NCBI RefSeq assembly: GCF_003315205.1
Contig: NZ_QNRR01000009.1
Location: forward strand, 124,001 to 188,000
Reading direction: 5' to 3'
From: Roseimicrobium gellanilyticum
GTDB lineage: Bacteria; Verrucomicrobiota; Verrucomicrobiia; Verrucomicrobiales; Verrucomicrobiaceae
DNA length: 64,000 nucleotides
Shown: one piece after another, positions 49,035 through 57,476 of the stretch
How positions within the stretch are numbered: position 1 is the stretch's first letter
Layout of the letters: the number at the start of each line of letters is the position of its first letter
Made by a program: the position numbers and the translations under genes
The notes under the pieces: model-generated
Told to the model about the DNA's origin: nothing
The model's database searches: none
Seen by the model: the letters and a program-made list of their open reading frames with translations, nothing else

Positions 49035-51269
49035 ATGCCCTTGCGGTCCACGGTCTTTTTGGCCCTGGTTGGAGCGGTGTCTCTGGGTGGCGGGATGCCG
49101 GCTCAAGCGGCGGACGTTTCCTTCAAGAACGACGTGCAGGCCGCCATCGCCAAGGCGGGGTGCAATCTGGGCACATGCCACGGCAATGCCACAGGCAAGG
49201 GTGGCTTCAAGATGTCGCTCCGTGGGGATGACGCAGACTATGACTACGCCGCGCTCGTGCAGGATGTCAGCGGGCGCCGGGTAAACCTCATGGAGCCGGA
49301 ACGCAGCCTGCTGCTGCAGAAGGGCACGCAGGCCCTGGCCCACGAGGGTGGCAAGCGCTTCGACAAGAACTCGTGGGAATATGCCGTGCTGCGCGACTGG
49401 ATTGCCCAGGGCGCCCGCAGGCACACACCGGGGGAACCGGAGCTACAGAAGCTCGAAGTCACGCCGCGCGAGCAGATCCTCGTGGAGCCGCAGAAGGCGA
49501 TGCAGCTCAAGGCGACCGCGACTTTTTCCGATGGCACGCAGAAGGATGTGACCAAGCTGGCCGTGTATGAGCCCGCGCAGGTGGGCCTCATCAAAGTGAG
49601 CAAGGAAGGCCGTGTGGAGAAGCTGCAGGAAGGTGAGCCCACCATCGTGGTGCGTTACCTGAACAAGCAGCAGCCCGTGCGCCTGGCCTTCATCGCGGCA
49701 CGACCGGAGTTTGTGTGGACGCCCACGCCGCAGAACAACTTCGTGGATCGCCAGGTCTTCGCCAAGCTGAAGTCCCTGCGCATGACCCCGAGCGACCTCT
49801 GCACAGATGAGGTGTACGCAAGGCGCGCCTACCTCGACCTGTGCGGCGCGCTGCCCACGGTGGAGCAGGCGAAGGCCTTCGTGGCGGACAAGTCGCCCGA
49901 CAAGCGTGCCCGTCTTGTGGACGCGCTGATGACCACCGGCGCCTTCGCGGACTTCTGGGCGGTGAAATGGGCGGATGCGTTGCGCGTGGAGTCCCGCACC
50001 ATGGATGTGAAGGGGATGACGGCCTTCCACGCTTGGATCCGCGACGCGGTGGCGCGGAACACGCCTGTAGACAAGTTCTCCCACGCGGTGCTCTCCGCAC
50101 AAGGAAGCACCTACACGGTTCCACAGACAAACTTTTACCGCGCCATGCGCGAGCCCAATGCGCGCGCGGAGGGCATCGCCCGCGTGTTCCTCGGCACTCG
50201 TTTGCAGTGCGCGCAGTGCCACAACCACCCCTTTGATCGCTGGACGCAGGATGATTACTTCCAGTGGAGTGCGGTGTTCTCCCGCGTGGACTACAAGATC
50301 ATCAACAACGAGGTCGAGGACAAGAGCGACAAGCATCGCTTCAAGGGCGAGCAGGTGGTGCAGATTGCCAAGTCCACCAAGCTCATCAATCCCCGCACGG
50401 GTGAGCAGGCGAAGGCCAAGCTCCTGGGAGCCTCCGAACTCGATGCCCAGGTGCTGGAGCAGCAGGGTGATCTGAATGCCGCTGCCGATTGGGTGACCAG
50501 CCCCACGAATGCGCTCTTTGCCCAGGCGCAGGTGAATCGCATCTGGTTCCACCTCATGGGCCGCGGCCTCGTGGATCCGGTGGATGACTTCCGCGCCACA
50601 AATCCTGCCTCGCATCCCGAGCTGCTGAAGAAGCTCGCGGAGGAATTTGTACAGAGCGGCTATGACATGCGGCACATCATCCGCATCATCACGCAGTCGC
50701 GCACGTACCAGCTCAGCAGCGAGCCGAATGCGACGAACGCCGCGGACACGACCAACTTCGCCTACGCCTATGTGCGCCGGCTTACGGCCGAGCAGCTCTT
50801 CGATGCGCTGTACCAGGGGCTGGGTCTGCAGGCCAAGTTCGATGAGTTCCCCAAGGCCACGAAAGCCGTGCAACTTCCGGGACCCCTGAACCGTCGCAGA
50901 AAAGAAGCGGGCAATGACACTGGCGTGGCGTTTCTTGCCCAGTTCGGCCAGCCACCGCGCCTGCTCGCCTGCGAATGCGAGCGCAGCGACGAGACCACGA
51001 TGGGGCAGTCCTTCTCGCTCATCAGCGGACCGCAGGTGAACAACCTTCTGAAGAGCAACCGGAACATCCTCTCCCGCCTGTTGAATGAGAAGAGCGATGA
51101 CGCTGCCAGGGTGGAAGCGCTCTACTGGAGCGTGCTGACACGCGCGCCTTCTGCCCAGGAAAGGCAGACCATGGCAGCGATGCTCACCGAAGCCAAGGAC
51201 AAGCGCGCCGCGTTGGAGGACCTCGCGTGGAGCTTGGTGAATGCGAAGGAATTTGTGCTGCGCAAGTAG
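49035..51269 (+). CDS. Planctomycete-type cytochrome c / Ig-like / DUF1549 / DUF1553 protein
   Basis: The protein has 744 residues from the ATG at 49035, with signal peptide MPLRSTVFLALVGAVSLGGG ... AQA. Domains in order: N-terminal CNLGTCHG (a CxxxCH, not CxxCH, variant haem site) at about residue 43, an Ig-like BIG2 domain at about 160-240 (VEPQKAMQLKATATFSDGTQ), PSCyt2/DUF1549 from about 240 (RRAYLDLCGALPTVEQAK to QCAQCHNHPFDRWTQDDYFQ, CxxCH), and DUF1553 from about 490 (AQVNRIWFHLMGRGLVDP). It differs from the 4772-7126 paralogue by the Ig-like insertion. The usual DUF1501 partner is 3 kb away at 54326. Confidence 0.92.
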   Translation: MPLRSTVFLALVGAVSLGGGMPAQAADVSFKNDVQAAIAKAGCNLGTCHGNATGKGGFKMSLRGDDADYDYAALVQDVSGRRVNLMEPERSLLLQKGTQALAHEGGKRFDKNSWEYAVLRDWIAQGARRHTPGEPELQKLEVTPREQILVEPQKAMQLKATATFSDGTQKDVTKLAVYEPAQVGLIKVSKEGRVEKLQEGEPTIVVRYLNKQQPVRLAFIAARPEFVWTPTPQNNFVDRQVFAKLKSLRMTPSDLCTDEVYARRAYLDLCGALPTVEQAKAFVADKSPDKRARLVDALMTTGAFADFWAVKWADALRVESRTMDVKGMTAFHAWIRDAVARNTPVDKFSHAVLSAQGSTYTVPQTNFYRAMREPNARAEGIARVFLGTRLQCAQCHNHPFDRWTQDDYFQWSAVFSRVDYKIINNEVEDKSDKHRFKGEQVVQIAKSTKLINPRTGEQAKAKLLGASELDAQVLEQQGDLNAAADWVTSPTNALFAQAQVNRIWFHLMGRGLVDPVDDFRATNPASHPELLKKLAEEFVQSGYDMRHIIRIITQSRTYQLSSEPNATNAADTTNFAYAYVRRLTAEQLFDALYQGLGLQAKFDEFPKATKAVQLPGPLNRRRKEAGNDTGVAFLAQFGQPPRLLACECERSDETTMGQSFSLISGPQVNNLLKSNRNILSRLLNEKSDDAARVEALYWSVLTRAPSAQERQTMAAMLTEAKDKRAALEDLAWSLVNAKEFVLRK

Positions 51270-51483
51270 CCCGGATGGATCATCCAGCGAGCTCTTGTGC
51301 CATGAGAAGCACAACGATTCCTTAACCGTGGCCATGTGGCAGCATCCCTTATGAAGTGGCGTCACCGAGCGCTCCGGCACGGCCTATTTCCCATGCGATT
51401 TGAGAAATTTTTAGCATGCAACCGATTGCGGACAACCGAACCCCGATAGAAGGCAGATATCTCCAGAGAACTGCAAACGCCCC
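51270..51483. other. Intergenic upstream of the sulfotransferase cassette
   Basis: The stretch holds no gene. A run TTTGAGAAATTTTTAGCATG near 51395-51415 makes it locally AT-rich. No reliable promoter or terminator is seen. Confidence 0.35.
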
Positions 51484-52821
51484 ATGCCCAGCGCCTCGAG
51501 AAACCCTGCTGCCGTATTCCACCTCACCCACGCCAAGGCGGGCTCGCAGTGGGTGTATCAGGTGCTTGATGCACTTTTCCCACACCGGATCGTCCATCCG
51601 CAAGCGATGACCGGGCAGTATCTCGATGGCTCTTTAAGGGAGGACGGTATCTATCCCACAGTCTATGCGACGAGGGAGGAATTTGAGGCAGGGCAGGTCC
51701 CTGCTCATCACCGGAAGTTTTTCGTCATCCGGGATCTCCGCGATACGCTGGTCTCTCTCTATTTCAGCCTCAAGCACAGTCATCCGAGCCGGAGCTATGA
51801 CATCGTGTCCCTGGTGCGCACGGACATGGGTGGCATGACCGACGAGCAGGGCATGGAGTTTCTTCTCTCCACCTACCTGGAGCGCATTGCCCAGACCCAG
51901 CTTTCGTGGCTGGATGGTGATGCTCCCATCTATCGGTATGAAGATGGCCTGCGGGATCCCATTGGGTTTTTTGGCAGGATGCTGGATCACAGCGAACTCC
52001 GCGTGTCGAACGCGATGCTGCGGAATGTGATCGATTCCATGTCGTTCGAAAAGCGGAGCGGCCGTCTCCGCGGCGAGGAGGATCGCAACTCGCACTACCG
52101 TCTGGGAGTGTCTGGCGACTGGCAAAATCATCTCCAGGGCACCTTGCTGGAAAAGTTCCTCGCACGGTATGGCCACGTGCTGGTGAAAACGGGATACGAA
52201 AAAGCAGAGGCCCTCCCCAGCACATGCCATGTCCAAGGCGGCAAGGAGCTCCAAGGTCGCACCGAACATGTCATGCCGGAGCTGCCAGAGGAAACCGTGG
52301 CAATCCTCAGAGCCTATCGCTGCAAAGACCACGACTGGTTTCAGCGTCAGTGGCAGCAAGCCGGTCCGGCCCGACCGGAGAACTCGCTGCAGCAGGACAC
52401 GCTAATCACCGGCACAGGGTGGTATCCCGTTGAGGAACAGGAGGGCCGCCCATTTTGCTGGGTAGCTGATGAAGCGGAGTTGACGGTACGGCGGCCCAGC
52501 GGCGGCATGACACGACTGCACCTCGAGGTGGAACCTGGTCCTTCGATTGGGTCCTTGCCTGCAAAACTCTCCGTGCTCGACCAGAATGGCCAGTCCATCA
52601 CCGCGGAAGAGATGGTGCCCGCCCGGCAATGGATCACGCTGGACCTCTCCGCATGCGTGGGAGACACGGGCGAGGATTGGAATCTGGTCCTCAAGGTCGA
52701 GGGTGCTGGAGCAGCCGTGACAGGGGATGCCAGAACCATGTCATACCGGGTCTTCCGTTTTGGCTGGGCTCCCACCCTGGGGGCAAGACAGGACGCCTGG
52801 GGGATGGAGGGGCCGGTATGA
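51484..52821 (+). CDS. Sulfotransferase with C-terminal beta-module
   Basis: This 445-residue protein has an N-terminal sulfotransferase domain with PAPS 5'-phosphosulfate loop HLTHAKAGSQWVYQVL (residues 13-28) and 3'-phosphate loop FVIRDLRDTLVSLYFSLKHS (about 80-99). Sulfotransferases of this type transfer sulfate from PAPS to a hydroxyl or amine of a glycan, lipid or protein. Residues 300-440 form a beta-module opening TGTGWYPVEEQEGRPFCWVA and ending in FRFGW; a similar C-terminal module occurs in the GT2 protein at 55841. The APS kinase gene overlaps its stop by ATGA, so the enzyme's cofactor supply is coupled to it. Confidence 0.85.
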   Translation: MPSASRNPAAVFHLTHAKAGSQWVYQVLDALFPHRIVHPQAMTGQYLDGSLREDGIYPTVYATREEFEAGQVPAHHRKFFVIRDLRDTLVSLYFSLKHSHPSRSYDIVSLVRTDMGGMTDEQGMEFLLSTYLERIAQTQLSWLDGDAPIYRYEDGLRDPIGFFGRMLDHSELRVSNAMLRNVIDSMSFEKRSGRLRGEEDRNSHYRLGVSGDWQNHLQGTLLEKFLARYGHVLVKTGYEKAEALPSTCHVQGGKELQGRTEHVMPELPEETVAILRAYRCKDHDWFQRQWQQAGPARPENSLQQDTLITGTGWYPVEEQEGRPFCWVADEAELTVRRPSGGMTRLHLEVEPGPSIGSLPAKLSVLDQNGQSITAEEMVPARQWITLDLSACVGDTGEDWNLVLKVEGAGAAVTGDARTMSYRVFRFGWAPTLGARQDAWGMEGPV

Positions 52822-53336
52822 GCGGCATCATCTGCTGGTTTTTTGGGCGTTCCGGGGCTGGCAAGAGCAGCCTCTCCTCCCATGTGGTGGCGCAGTTGCG
52901 TCAAGAAGGGCGGGCCACCTATCTGGTGGATGGCGATGCCCTGCGATCCGGCGTGTGCGCCGACCTGGGCTACGACGATGCCAGCCGCACAGAGAACCAC
53001 CGCCGCGCCGCAGAGATGGCCAGGCTGGCCAGTGAGCAGGGGTTGATCGTCATTGGGGCGACCATGTGTCCCGCGAGACACCACCGTGACCTGCTGAGAG
53101 ACATTCTGGGAGACCGGCTGCGGCTCATTCATGTAAGGGCCAGTCACGAAGTCTGTGCCATGCGCGATCCCAAAGGGCTCTACTGCCGTGCGCAGAAAGG
53201 TTTGGTGGATCATTTCGCAGCACAGACATTTCAAGATCCCACCGAGCATGAGGCTGATGGTGTCATTGATACCGGCCTCCACAATTTGGAGGCATGTCGC
53301 GAAACTGCCTGGACCATGGTGAAACGTCTGCTGTAA
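52818..53336 (+). CDS. cysC: Adenylylsulfate (APS) kinase
   Basis: The protein has 172 residues from the ATG at 52818, within the stop codon overlap with the sulfotransferase. It converts APS and ATP to PAPS. P-loop FGRSGAGKSSLSS; the APS-kinase blocks YLVDGDALRSGVCADLGYDD and ASRTENHRRAAEMARLASEQ (DGDxxR and R/N-H-R-R) match the family, and DPKGLYCRAQKGLVDHF is the C-terminal signature. In place of the ISPYRxxR phospho-acceptor serine region it has TMCPARHHRD, so the serine is a cysteine. The sulfotransferase gene on each side suggests dedicated PAPS supply. The next gene overlaps by TAATG. Confidence 0.9.
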   Translation: MSGIICWFFGRSGAGKSSLSSHVVAQLRQEGRATYLVDGDALRSGVCADLGYDDASRTENHRRAAEMARLASEQGLIVIGATMCPARHHRDLLRDILGDRLRLIHVRASHEVCAMRDPKGLYCRAQKGLVDHFAAQTFQDPTEHEADGVIDTGLHNLEACRETAWTMVKRLL

Positions 53337-54235
53337 TGAGATGGGTAGGCTGGCCCCGCAGTTTCATCGAGTGGTGCGGAGAATGCCGGTATGCATTGAT
53401 ATCGAACATGGATTTCATCTCCTATCCGCAGCGAACCTTCATGCCGTTGCCGGAAGCATTCGTCGAAGGCATCGGCCGTGATGATCGCTTTCTTCTGGCA
53501 TTCCCCAGGTCCGGATCCCGCTGGATGCTTGTCATGCTCACCGGTCTGATTGAAGAGGCTCACGACCTTCCGCGCAGCAACTTCTTCTCCCGCCCTGCCG
53601 ATGACCTTGGCCAGGGAGAAAGGAAATCTACACTTTTGGATTCTCACGGAAGATGCGTTCTGCCGAATGCCCACGGGAATCCACGCGAGAGTTCTGCTCT
53701 CCTTGCCATTGGCGAGACGCCGATCTTCCGGTCGCACCATCTCGCGGAAATCATCACACGGGCAAACGGACCCATCGTCTATATCGTGAGGCCACCAGCA
53801 CCGGCGCTCTACTCGTACTACCACTTCGCGCGGGGAGAAGGGCATGTGCCGGCGAGCCTCGGCATCGAGGAGTTTTGCACGATACATTTACCACTGTGGA
53901 AAGACCATGTGGCCACCATGCTGCAGCTGCACCGCATGACGCCGGGCCGGGTGCTCTTTCTCACCTACCGGGATCCGGGACCCTTTGAGCGGTTTCAGCT
54001 CGAGGCTGCCACGGCGCATTTCGGAATTCCAGCCTCCCCGGAGGCGGTGGAGCGCGCGCTCGCCGGCCTGGCGGGATTCCTGCCTCGGCTCAGCGCCCGC
54101 CCGGCCATGGCCCACCCGCGCGGGGTGAATGACGAACTCGTTCGCGAGCTCCCACGGGACCTGCTGCACTGGATCCACTCGGAAGCGGGTGAACTTTACC
54201 AGGAAGCGATGATGGCCGAGCGGTCCCGCGCCTGA
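53336..54235 (+). CDS. Sulfotransferase-like protein
   Basis: The protein has 299 residues from the ATG at 53336, which overlaps the cysC stop in TAATG; MDFISYPQ at 53408 is another start. PAPS 5'-loop LLAFPRSGSRWMLVMLTGLI (about residues 52-71) and 3'-loop IVYIVRPPAPALYSYYHFAR (about 145-164) fit the sulfotransferase superfamily. The rest has FLTYRDPGPFERFQLEAATA and GVNDELVRELP. It is a second sulfotransferase of the cassette and lacks the C-terminal module of the first. Substrate unknown. Confidence 0.78.
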   Translation: MRWVGWPRSFIEWCGECRYALISNMDFISYPQRTFMPLPEAFVEGIGRDDRFLLAFPRSGSRWMLVMLTGLIEEAHDLPRSNFFSRPADDLGQGERKSTLLDSHGRCVLPNAHGNPRESSALLAIGETPIFRSHHLAEIITRANGPIVYIVRPPAPALYSYYHFARGEGHVPASLGIEEFCTIHLPLWKDHVATMLQLHRMTPGRVLFLTYRDPGPFERFQLEAATAHFGIPASPEAVERALAGLAGFLPRLSARPAMAHPRGVNDELVRELPRDLLHWIHSEAGELYQEAMMAERSRA

Positions 54236-54325
54236 GCCAGAGGTTCCCCCACCGAAAGAGGGCTCGCCTCCGGGCCGTTGTTTCCCTGGCCATCCAATGG
54301 TACCATGGCTGCCCGTCTGTTGCTC

Positions 54326-55732
54326 ATGTCCCAGCCTTCCCCAGCCTGCCGCGACTTTCACAACACCTGCCTTTTGAGCCGGCGCTCGATCCTGCGTGTG
54401 GGTGGCATGGGCTTGTTTGGCATGACGCTGCCGCGCCTGCTGGGCGCGACGGAGGCTGCCAAGGTGGAGAAGCGTGTGGCCAGGGCCAAATCGGTGATCT
54501 TCCTCTTTCAGTGGGGCGGACCGAGCCATCTGGAGACCTTTGACATGAAGCCGGATGCACCGAGTGGCATCCGCGGCTTCCACAAGCCGATGTCCAGCAA
54601 CGCGGACGGCATCCAGGTGAACTCCCTGCTGCCCAAGACCGCGCAGATCATGGACAAGGTGACGCTCATCCGCAGCGTGCATCACAACATGAAAAATCAC
54701 AACAGCGCGGGCTACTACGCGCTGTCCGGCCATGCGCCACCCAGTGATGACCAGCGCCTGAAGGACACGCCGGATCTCTTCCCTGCCTACACCAGCGTGG
54801 CGGATGCCATGCTGCCCTCCCGGCTGGAGATTCCCACTTCAGTGCATCTGCCCTTCGTGGTGAGCGATGGCACGCAGACGCCGGGACAGTTCGCCAGCTT
54901 CCTCGGGAAGGCACGCGATCCCTTTCTGGTGACCAAGGATCCGAATGAAGCGAACTTCGCCCTCCCTGAGCTGAGCCTGCCAGATGGTATCACCTATGAG
55001 CGCCTTGCCGCACGTCGCGAAATGCAGAAGCTGGTGGACAGCCAGAGCCGTCTTCTGGAGTACTCTGCAGCGGCCAGGGGACTGGATGGATACTACGAAA
55101 AGGCCCTCGCCATGCTGCACAGCTCGCAAGTGCGCGAGGCCTTCGATCTCGGCAAGGAATCAGACAAGGTGCGCGACTCCTACGGACGCAGCTCCTATGG
55201 CCAGAGCTGTCTGCTGGCCCGCCGCCTTGTGGAGGCGGGGGTGAAGTTTGTCACGGTCACCTTCGATCCGGGCATCGGTGGACGACTCACCACGAGTGGG
55301 GGCTGGGATACGCACGGCTTCGACAACACCAGGATGTTTCCCATCATTGAGCAGCGTCACCTGCCGATGACGGAGCAGACCCTGCCTACGCTGTTAATGG
55401 ATCTGGATCAGCGCGGCCTGCTGGATGAGACGCTCGTGGTATGGGTGGGTGAATTCGGTCGCACGCCGCGCGTGAACAAATCCCTGAGCCGTGACCACTG
55501 GCCCTTCTGCTACACGGCGCTCATGGCTGGTGGCGGCACGAAGCGCGGCTTCGTCTATGGCGCCTCCGACAAGAACGGCGAGCATCCCTCCGACAAGCCC
55601 GTGAAGCCGGATGACCTGGCTGCGACGATGTACCACCTCATGGGCATCGACCCGCACCATGAGCTGCATGACCTTGCGAATCGTCCCGTGCCGCTGAGCT
55701 ATGGGAACGTGATCGAGGGTGTGATTGCCTGA
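54326..55732 (+). CDS. DUF1501 protein
   Basis: The protein has 468 residues from the ATG at 54326 (MSQPSPACRDFHNTCLLSRR); frames starting at 54278 or 54305 are possible. A Tat-like signal has SRRSILRVGGMGLFGMTLPR. Family motifs: VIFLFQWGGPSHLETFDMKP, RSVHHNMKNHNSAGYYALSG, TSGGWDTHGFDN, LVVWVGEFGRTPRVNKSLSR and DDLAATMYHLMGID, matching the paralogue at 7123 but with a longer middle part. It is the expected partner of the cytochrome/DUF1549 gene at 49035, from which the sulfotransferase cassette separates it. Confidence 0.92.
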   Translation: MSQPSPACRDFHNTCLLSRRSILRVGGMGLFGMTLPRLLGATEAAKVEKRVARAKSVIFLFQWGGPSHLETFDMKPDAPSGIRGFHKPMSSNADGIQVNSLLPKTAQIMDKVTLIRSVHHNMKNHNSAGYYALSGHAPPSDDQRLKDTPDLFPAYTSVADAMLPSRLEIPTSVHLPFVVSDGTQTPGQFASFLGKARDPFLVTKDPNEANFALPELSLPDGITYERLAARREMQKLVDSQSRLLEYSAAARGLDGYYEKALAMLHSSQVREAFDLGKESDKVRDSYGRSSYGQSCLLARRLVEAGVKFVTVTFDPGIGGRLTTSGGWDTHGFDNTRMFPIIEQRHLPMTEQTLPTLLMDLDQRGLLDETLVVWVGEFGRTPRVNKSLSRDHWPFCYTALMAGGGTKRGFVYGASDKNGEHPSDKPVKPDDLAATMYHLMGIDPHHELHDLANRPVPLSYGNVIEGVIA

Positions 55733-55840
55733 TACAAGCCTGGGGATACCCCGGCCAGGCTGGCCTAGCGTTGCTGCGGAATTGAGTTTCCGTTTCCTCC
55801 AGCAGTGCGATGCTGGAGAAACCGCCTGTGCACTGCCCGC

Positions 55841-57385
55841 ATGGAGACAGCCTCCGCCGTCCCCCCGGATCCCACCTTGATTTCATCCGCTGTTCCTGCC
55901 CCCAGGTTCAGCGTCATCATCCCGCTGGAATTTCACCGTGGGCAGGGACACGATTGTCTGCAGGGCTGGACACAAGGTCAGGATTTTCCTCGCGACCAAT
56001 TTGAGATTGTGCTCGCGATTCCGCCCAGCTTCCCTGAGGACGAAGCCGCCGTCTTGCGGACCATGCTGGCGCCACACGACCAGGCCATTGATCTGCCACA
56101 TGAGCATGACATCGCCCTCTGCGCGGCGGCGGCGCGGCACGCGCGGGGCGAGATTCTCTTCTTCACTGAATCCCACTGTCTGCCGGAGCAAGACGTGCTC
56201 ACCCAGGCAGAGCGGGGTCTGCGGGCACATCCGGAGTGGGCGGGCTTCAGTTGCGAGTCCGTGCCCATCACGCACAACCTGCTTTCCAAAATCGAAGCAG
56301 GATTCTACGAGCGCGACATCCGGGAAGCCATGGAGCACCCATGGAGAAATATCCTGGACCAGTGCTTCGTCACCACCCGCAAGGCGTACCTGACTTCAGG
56401 CGGCTTTGATGGCAGCCTCGGCCACTTCGCGGAATGGGTGCTCTCTGCACGCTACCGCCAGCATGGACTGAAGCTCGGCTACTGGCCGGCCGCTCGTATC
56501 CACCACTATTACATCGGAGAGATCGATGAGTGGTGGGAGTTCACCGAAGACTTCACTGCCGGGGAGAGTGCCATGCTCACCCGCCCGGTCCGGGACCCGG
56601 TGCTCAGCTGGTTCGATGAAAACGACGAGTGGGCGGCACGACATGAGAACTCGCGAGGGCTCGCATGGAAGATGGCCCTGATGGTGCTGCGATCGATGTT
56701 CTCGTCGAAACAAGCAGCCTCGGAAGCAGGGCCAGAATCATCGCCTTCCCATACGGATGGTAACGGGCGTGATCTCTTCCGTTGGCTCGCGCGTGGGCTC
56801 TTGGGGAGCTGGGCGCCGCTTCTCTCGGCACACGGGCGGGTGTTGCGAGCGTACGCGTTGCTGAATTTCGCGCTCTGGCGGGAGGACCGCGAAGGAGCGG
56901 AGCGAGCGTTGCCCAAGCTGTGCAAGGCCCTGACGAGTCGGCGCCGTCGGCAGTTGCTGCGTCAGCACCAGCCATCACACCCACGTTCGGCCGATCCCAT
57001 CCCGCCCAGTGGCGATTGGATTCCCGAGAATAATACCCCAATGGTCTGTGCCGGGTTCCACGCCACGGAGACCTGGCGTGACGCGCCACTGCGCTGGTCC
57101 AAGCCCGCTGCCATGGTGGAATTGCACCTGCAAAAAGGTAAGCATGAGGTGACCCTCGAGTGGATGCCCCGGGCCACGCCACTTCATATCCAGTTCTTCA
57201 TCAATGAGAAACCGCTGAAGCCAGCTGCGGTAAAGATAGGCAAACGGAAAGCTCGCCTGCGTTTCCGGCTCAACCGCGAAGGACAGGTACGACTCGGCTG
57301 GGTCTGCAATCCCCACCACTCACCGGACGATCCCCGTCGGGCTGGCGTAGCCGTGAGGCGGTTGATTTGGGCCGCCCGTTCCTGA
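55841..57385 (+). CDS. GT2-like glycosyltransferase with C-terminal beta-module
   Basis: The protein has 514 residues from the ATG at 55841 (METASAVPPDPTLISSAVPA); the frame opens 12 residues earlier. The GT-A domain starts RFSVIIPLEFHRGQGHDCLQ and has RGEILFFTESHCLPEQDVLT as the DxD-like region (with ES instead of DD), then TTRKAYLTSGGFDGSLGHFA and AEWVLSARYRQHGLKLGYWP, which fit GT2. Residues 280-390 are a helical linker, with a Ser-rich part. Residues 400-510 are a beta-module (GDWIPENNTPMVCAGFHATE ... GVAVRRLIWAA) related in layout to that of the sulfotransferase at 51484. A cytosolic or membrane-associated enzyme of surface glycan synthesis is likely. Confidence 0.75.
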   Translation: METASAVPPDPTLISSAVPAPRFSVIIPLEFHRGQGHDCLQGWTQGQDFPRDQFEIVLAIPPSFPEDEAAVLRTMLAPHDQAIDLPHEHDIALCAAAARHARGEILFFTESHCLPEQDVLTQAERGLRAHPEWAGFSCESVPITHNLLSKIEAGFYERDIREAMEHPWRNILDQCFVTTRKAYLTSGGFDGSLGHFAEWVLSARYRQHGLKLGYWPAARIHHYYIGEIDEWWEFTEDFTAGESAMLTRPVRDPVLSWFDENDEWAARHENSRGLAWKMALMVLRSMFSSKQAASEAGPESSPSHTDGNGRDLFRWLARGLLGSWAPLLSAHGRVLRAYALLNFALWREDREGAERALPKLCKALTSRRRRQLLRQHQPSHPRSADPIPPSGDWIPENNTPMVCAGFHATETWRDAPLRWSKPAAMVELHLQKGKHEVTLEWMPRATPLHIQFFINEKPLKPAAVKIGKRKARLRFRLNREGQVRLGWVCNPHHSPDDPRRAGVAVRRLIWAARS

Positions 57386-57390
57386 GGCAA

Positions 57391-57418
57391 AACGCACTGT
57401 TCAAAAGTTCAGTGCGTA
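57391..57418. promoter_or_regulatory. Palindrome just upstream of uvrA, possible operator
   Basis: ACGCACTG (57392-57399) and CAGTGCGT (57410-57417) form an 8-bp perfect inverted repeat around TTCAAAAGTT, 60 bases upstream of the uvrA start. No T tract follows, so it is not a good terminator. Its left half includes CTGTTC. It may be an operator for DNA-damage control. Confidence 0.4.
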
Positions 57419-57476
57419 CGGTTGCCAGCGCGCGGCGAACTGGTAAGATTCGCCCACGACTTTCCCATTTTCCCCG

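Noticed and set aside
49443-51380. Minus-strand frame of 645 codons opposite the second DUF1549 gene
   Set aside because: Shadow of a gene with clear haem and DUF1553 motifs; its His/Leu/Arg-rich translation resembles nothing.
55737-55761. Hairpin AGCCTGG/CCAGGCT after the second DUF1501 gene as a terminator
   Set aside because: The stem competes with GGGG-ATA-CCCC inside, and no T tract follows.
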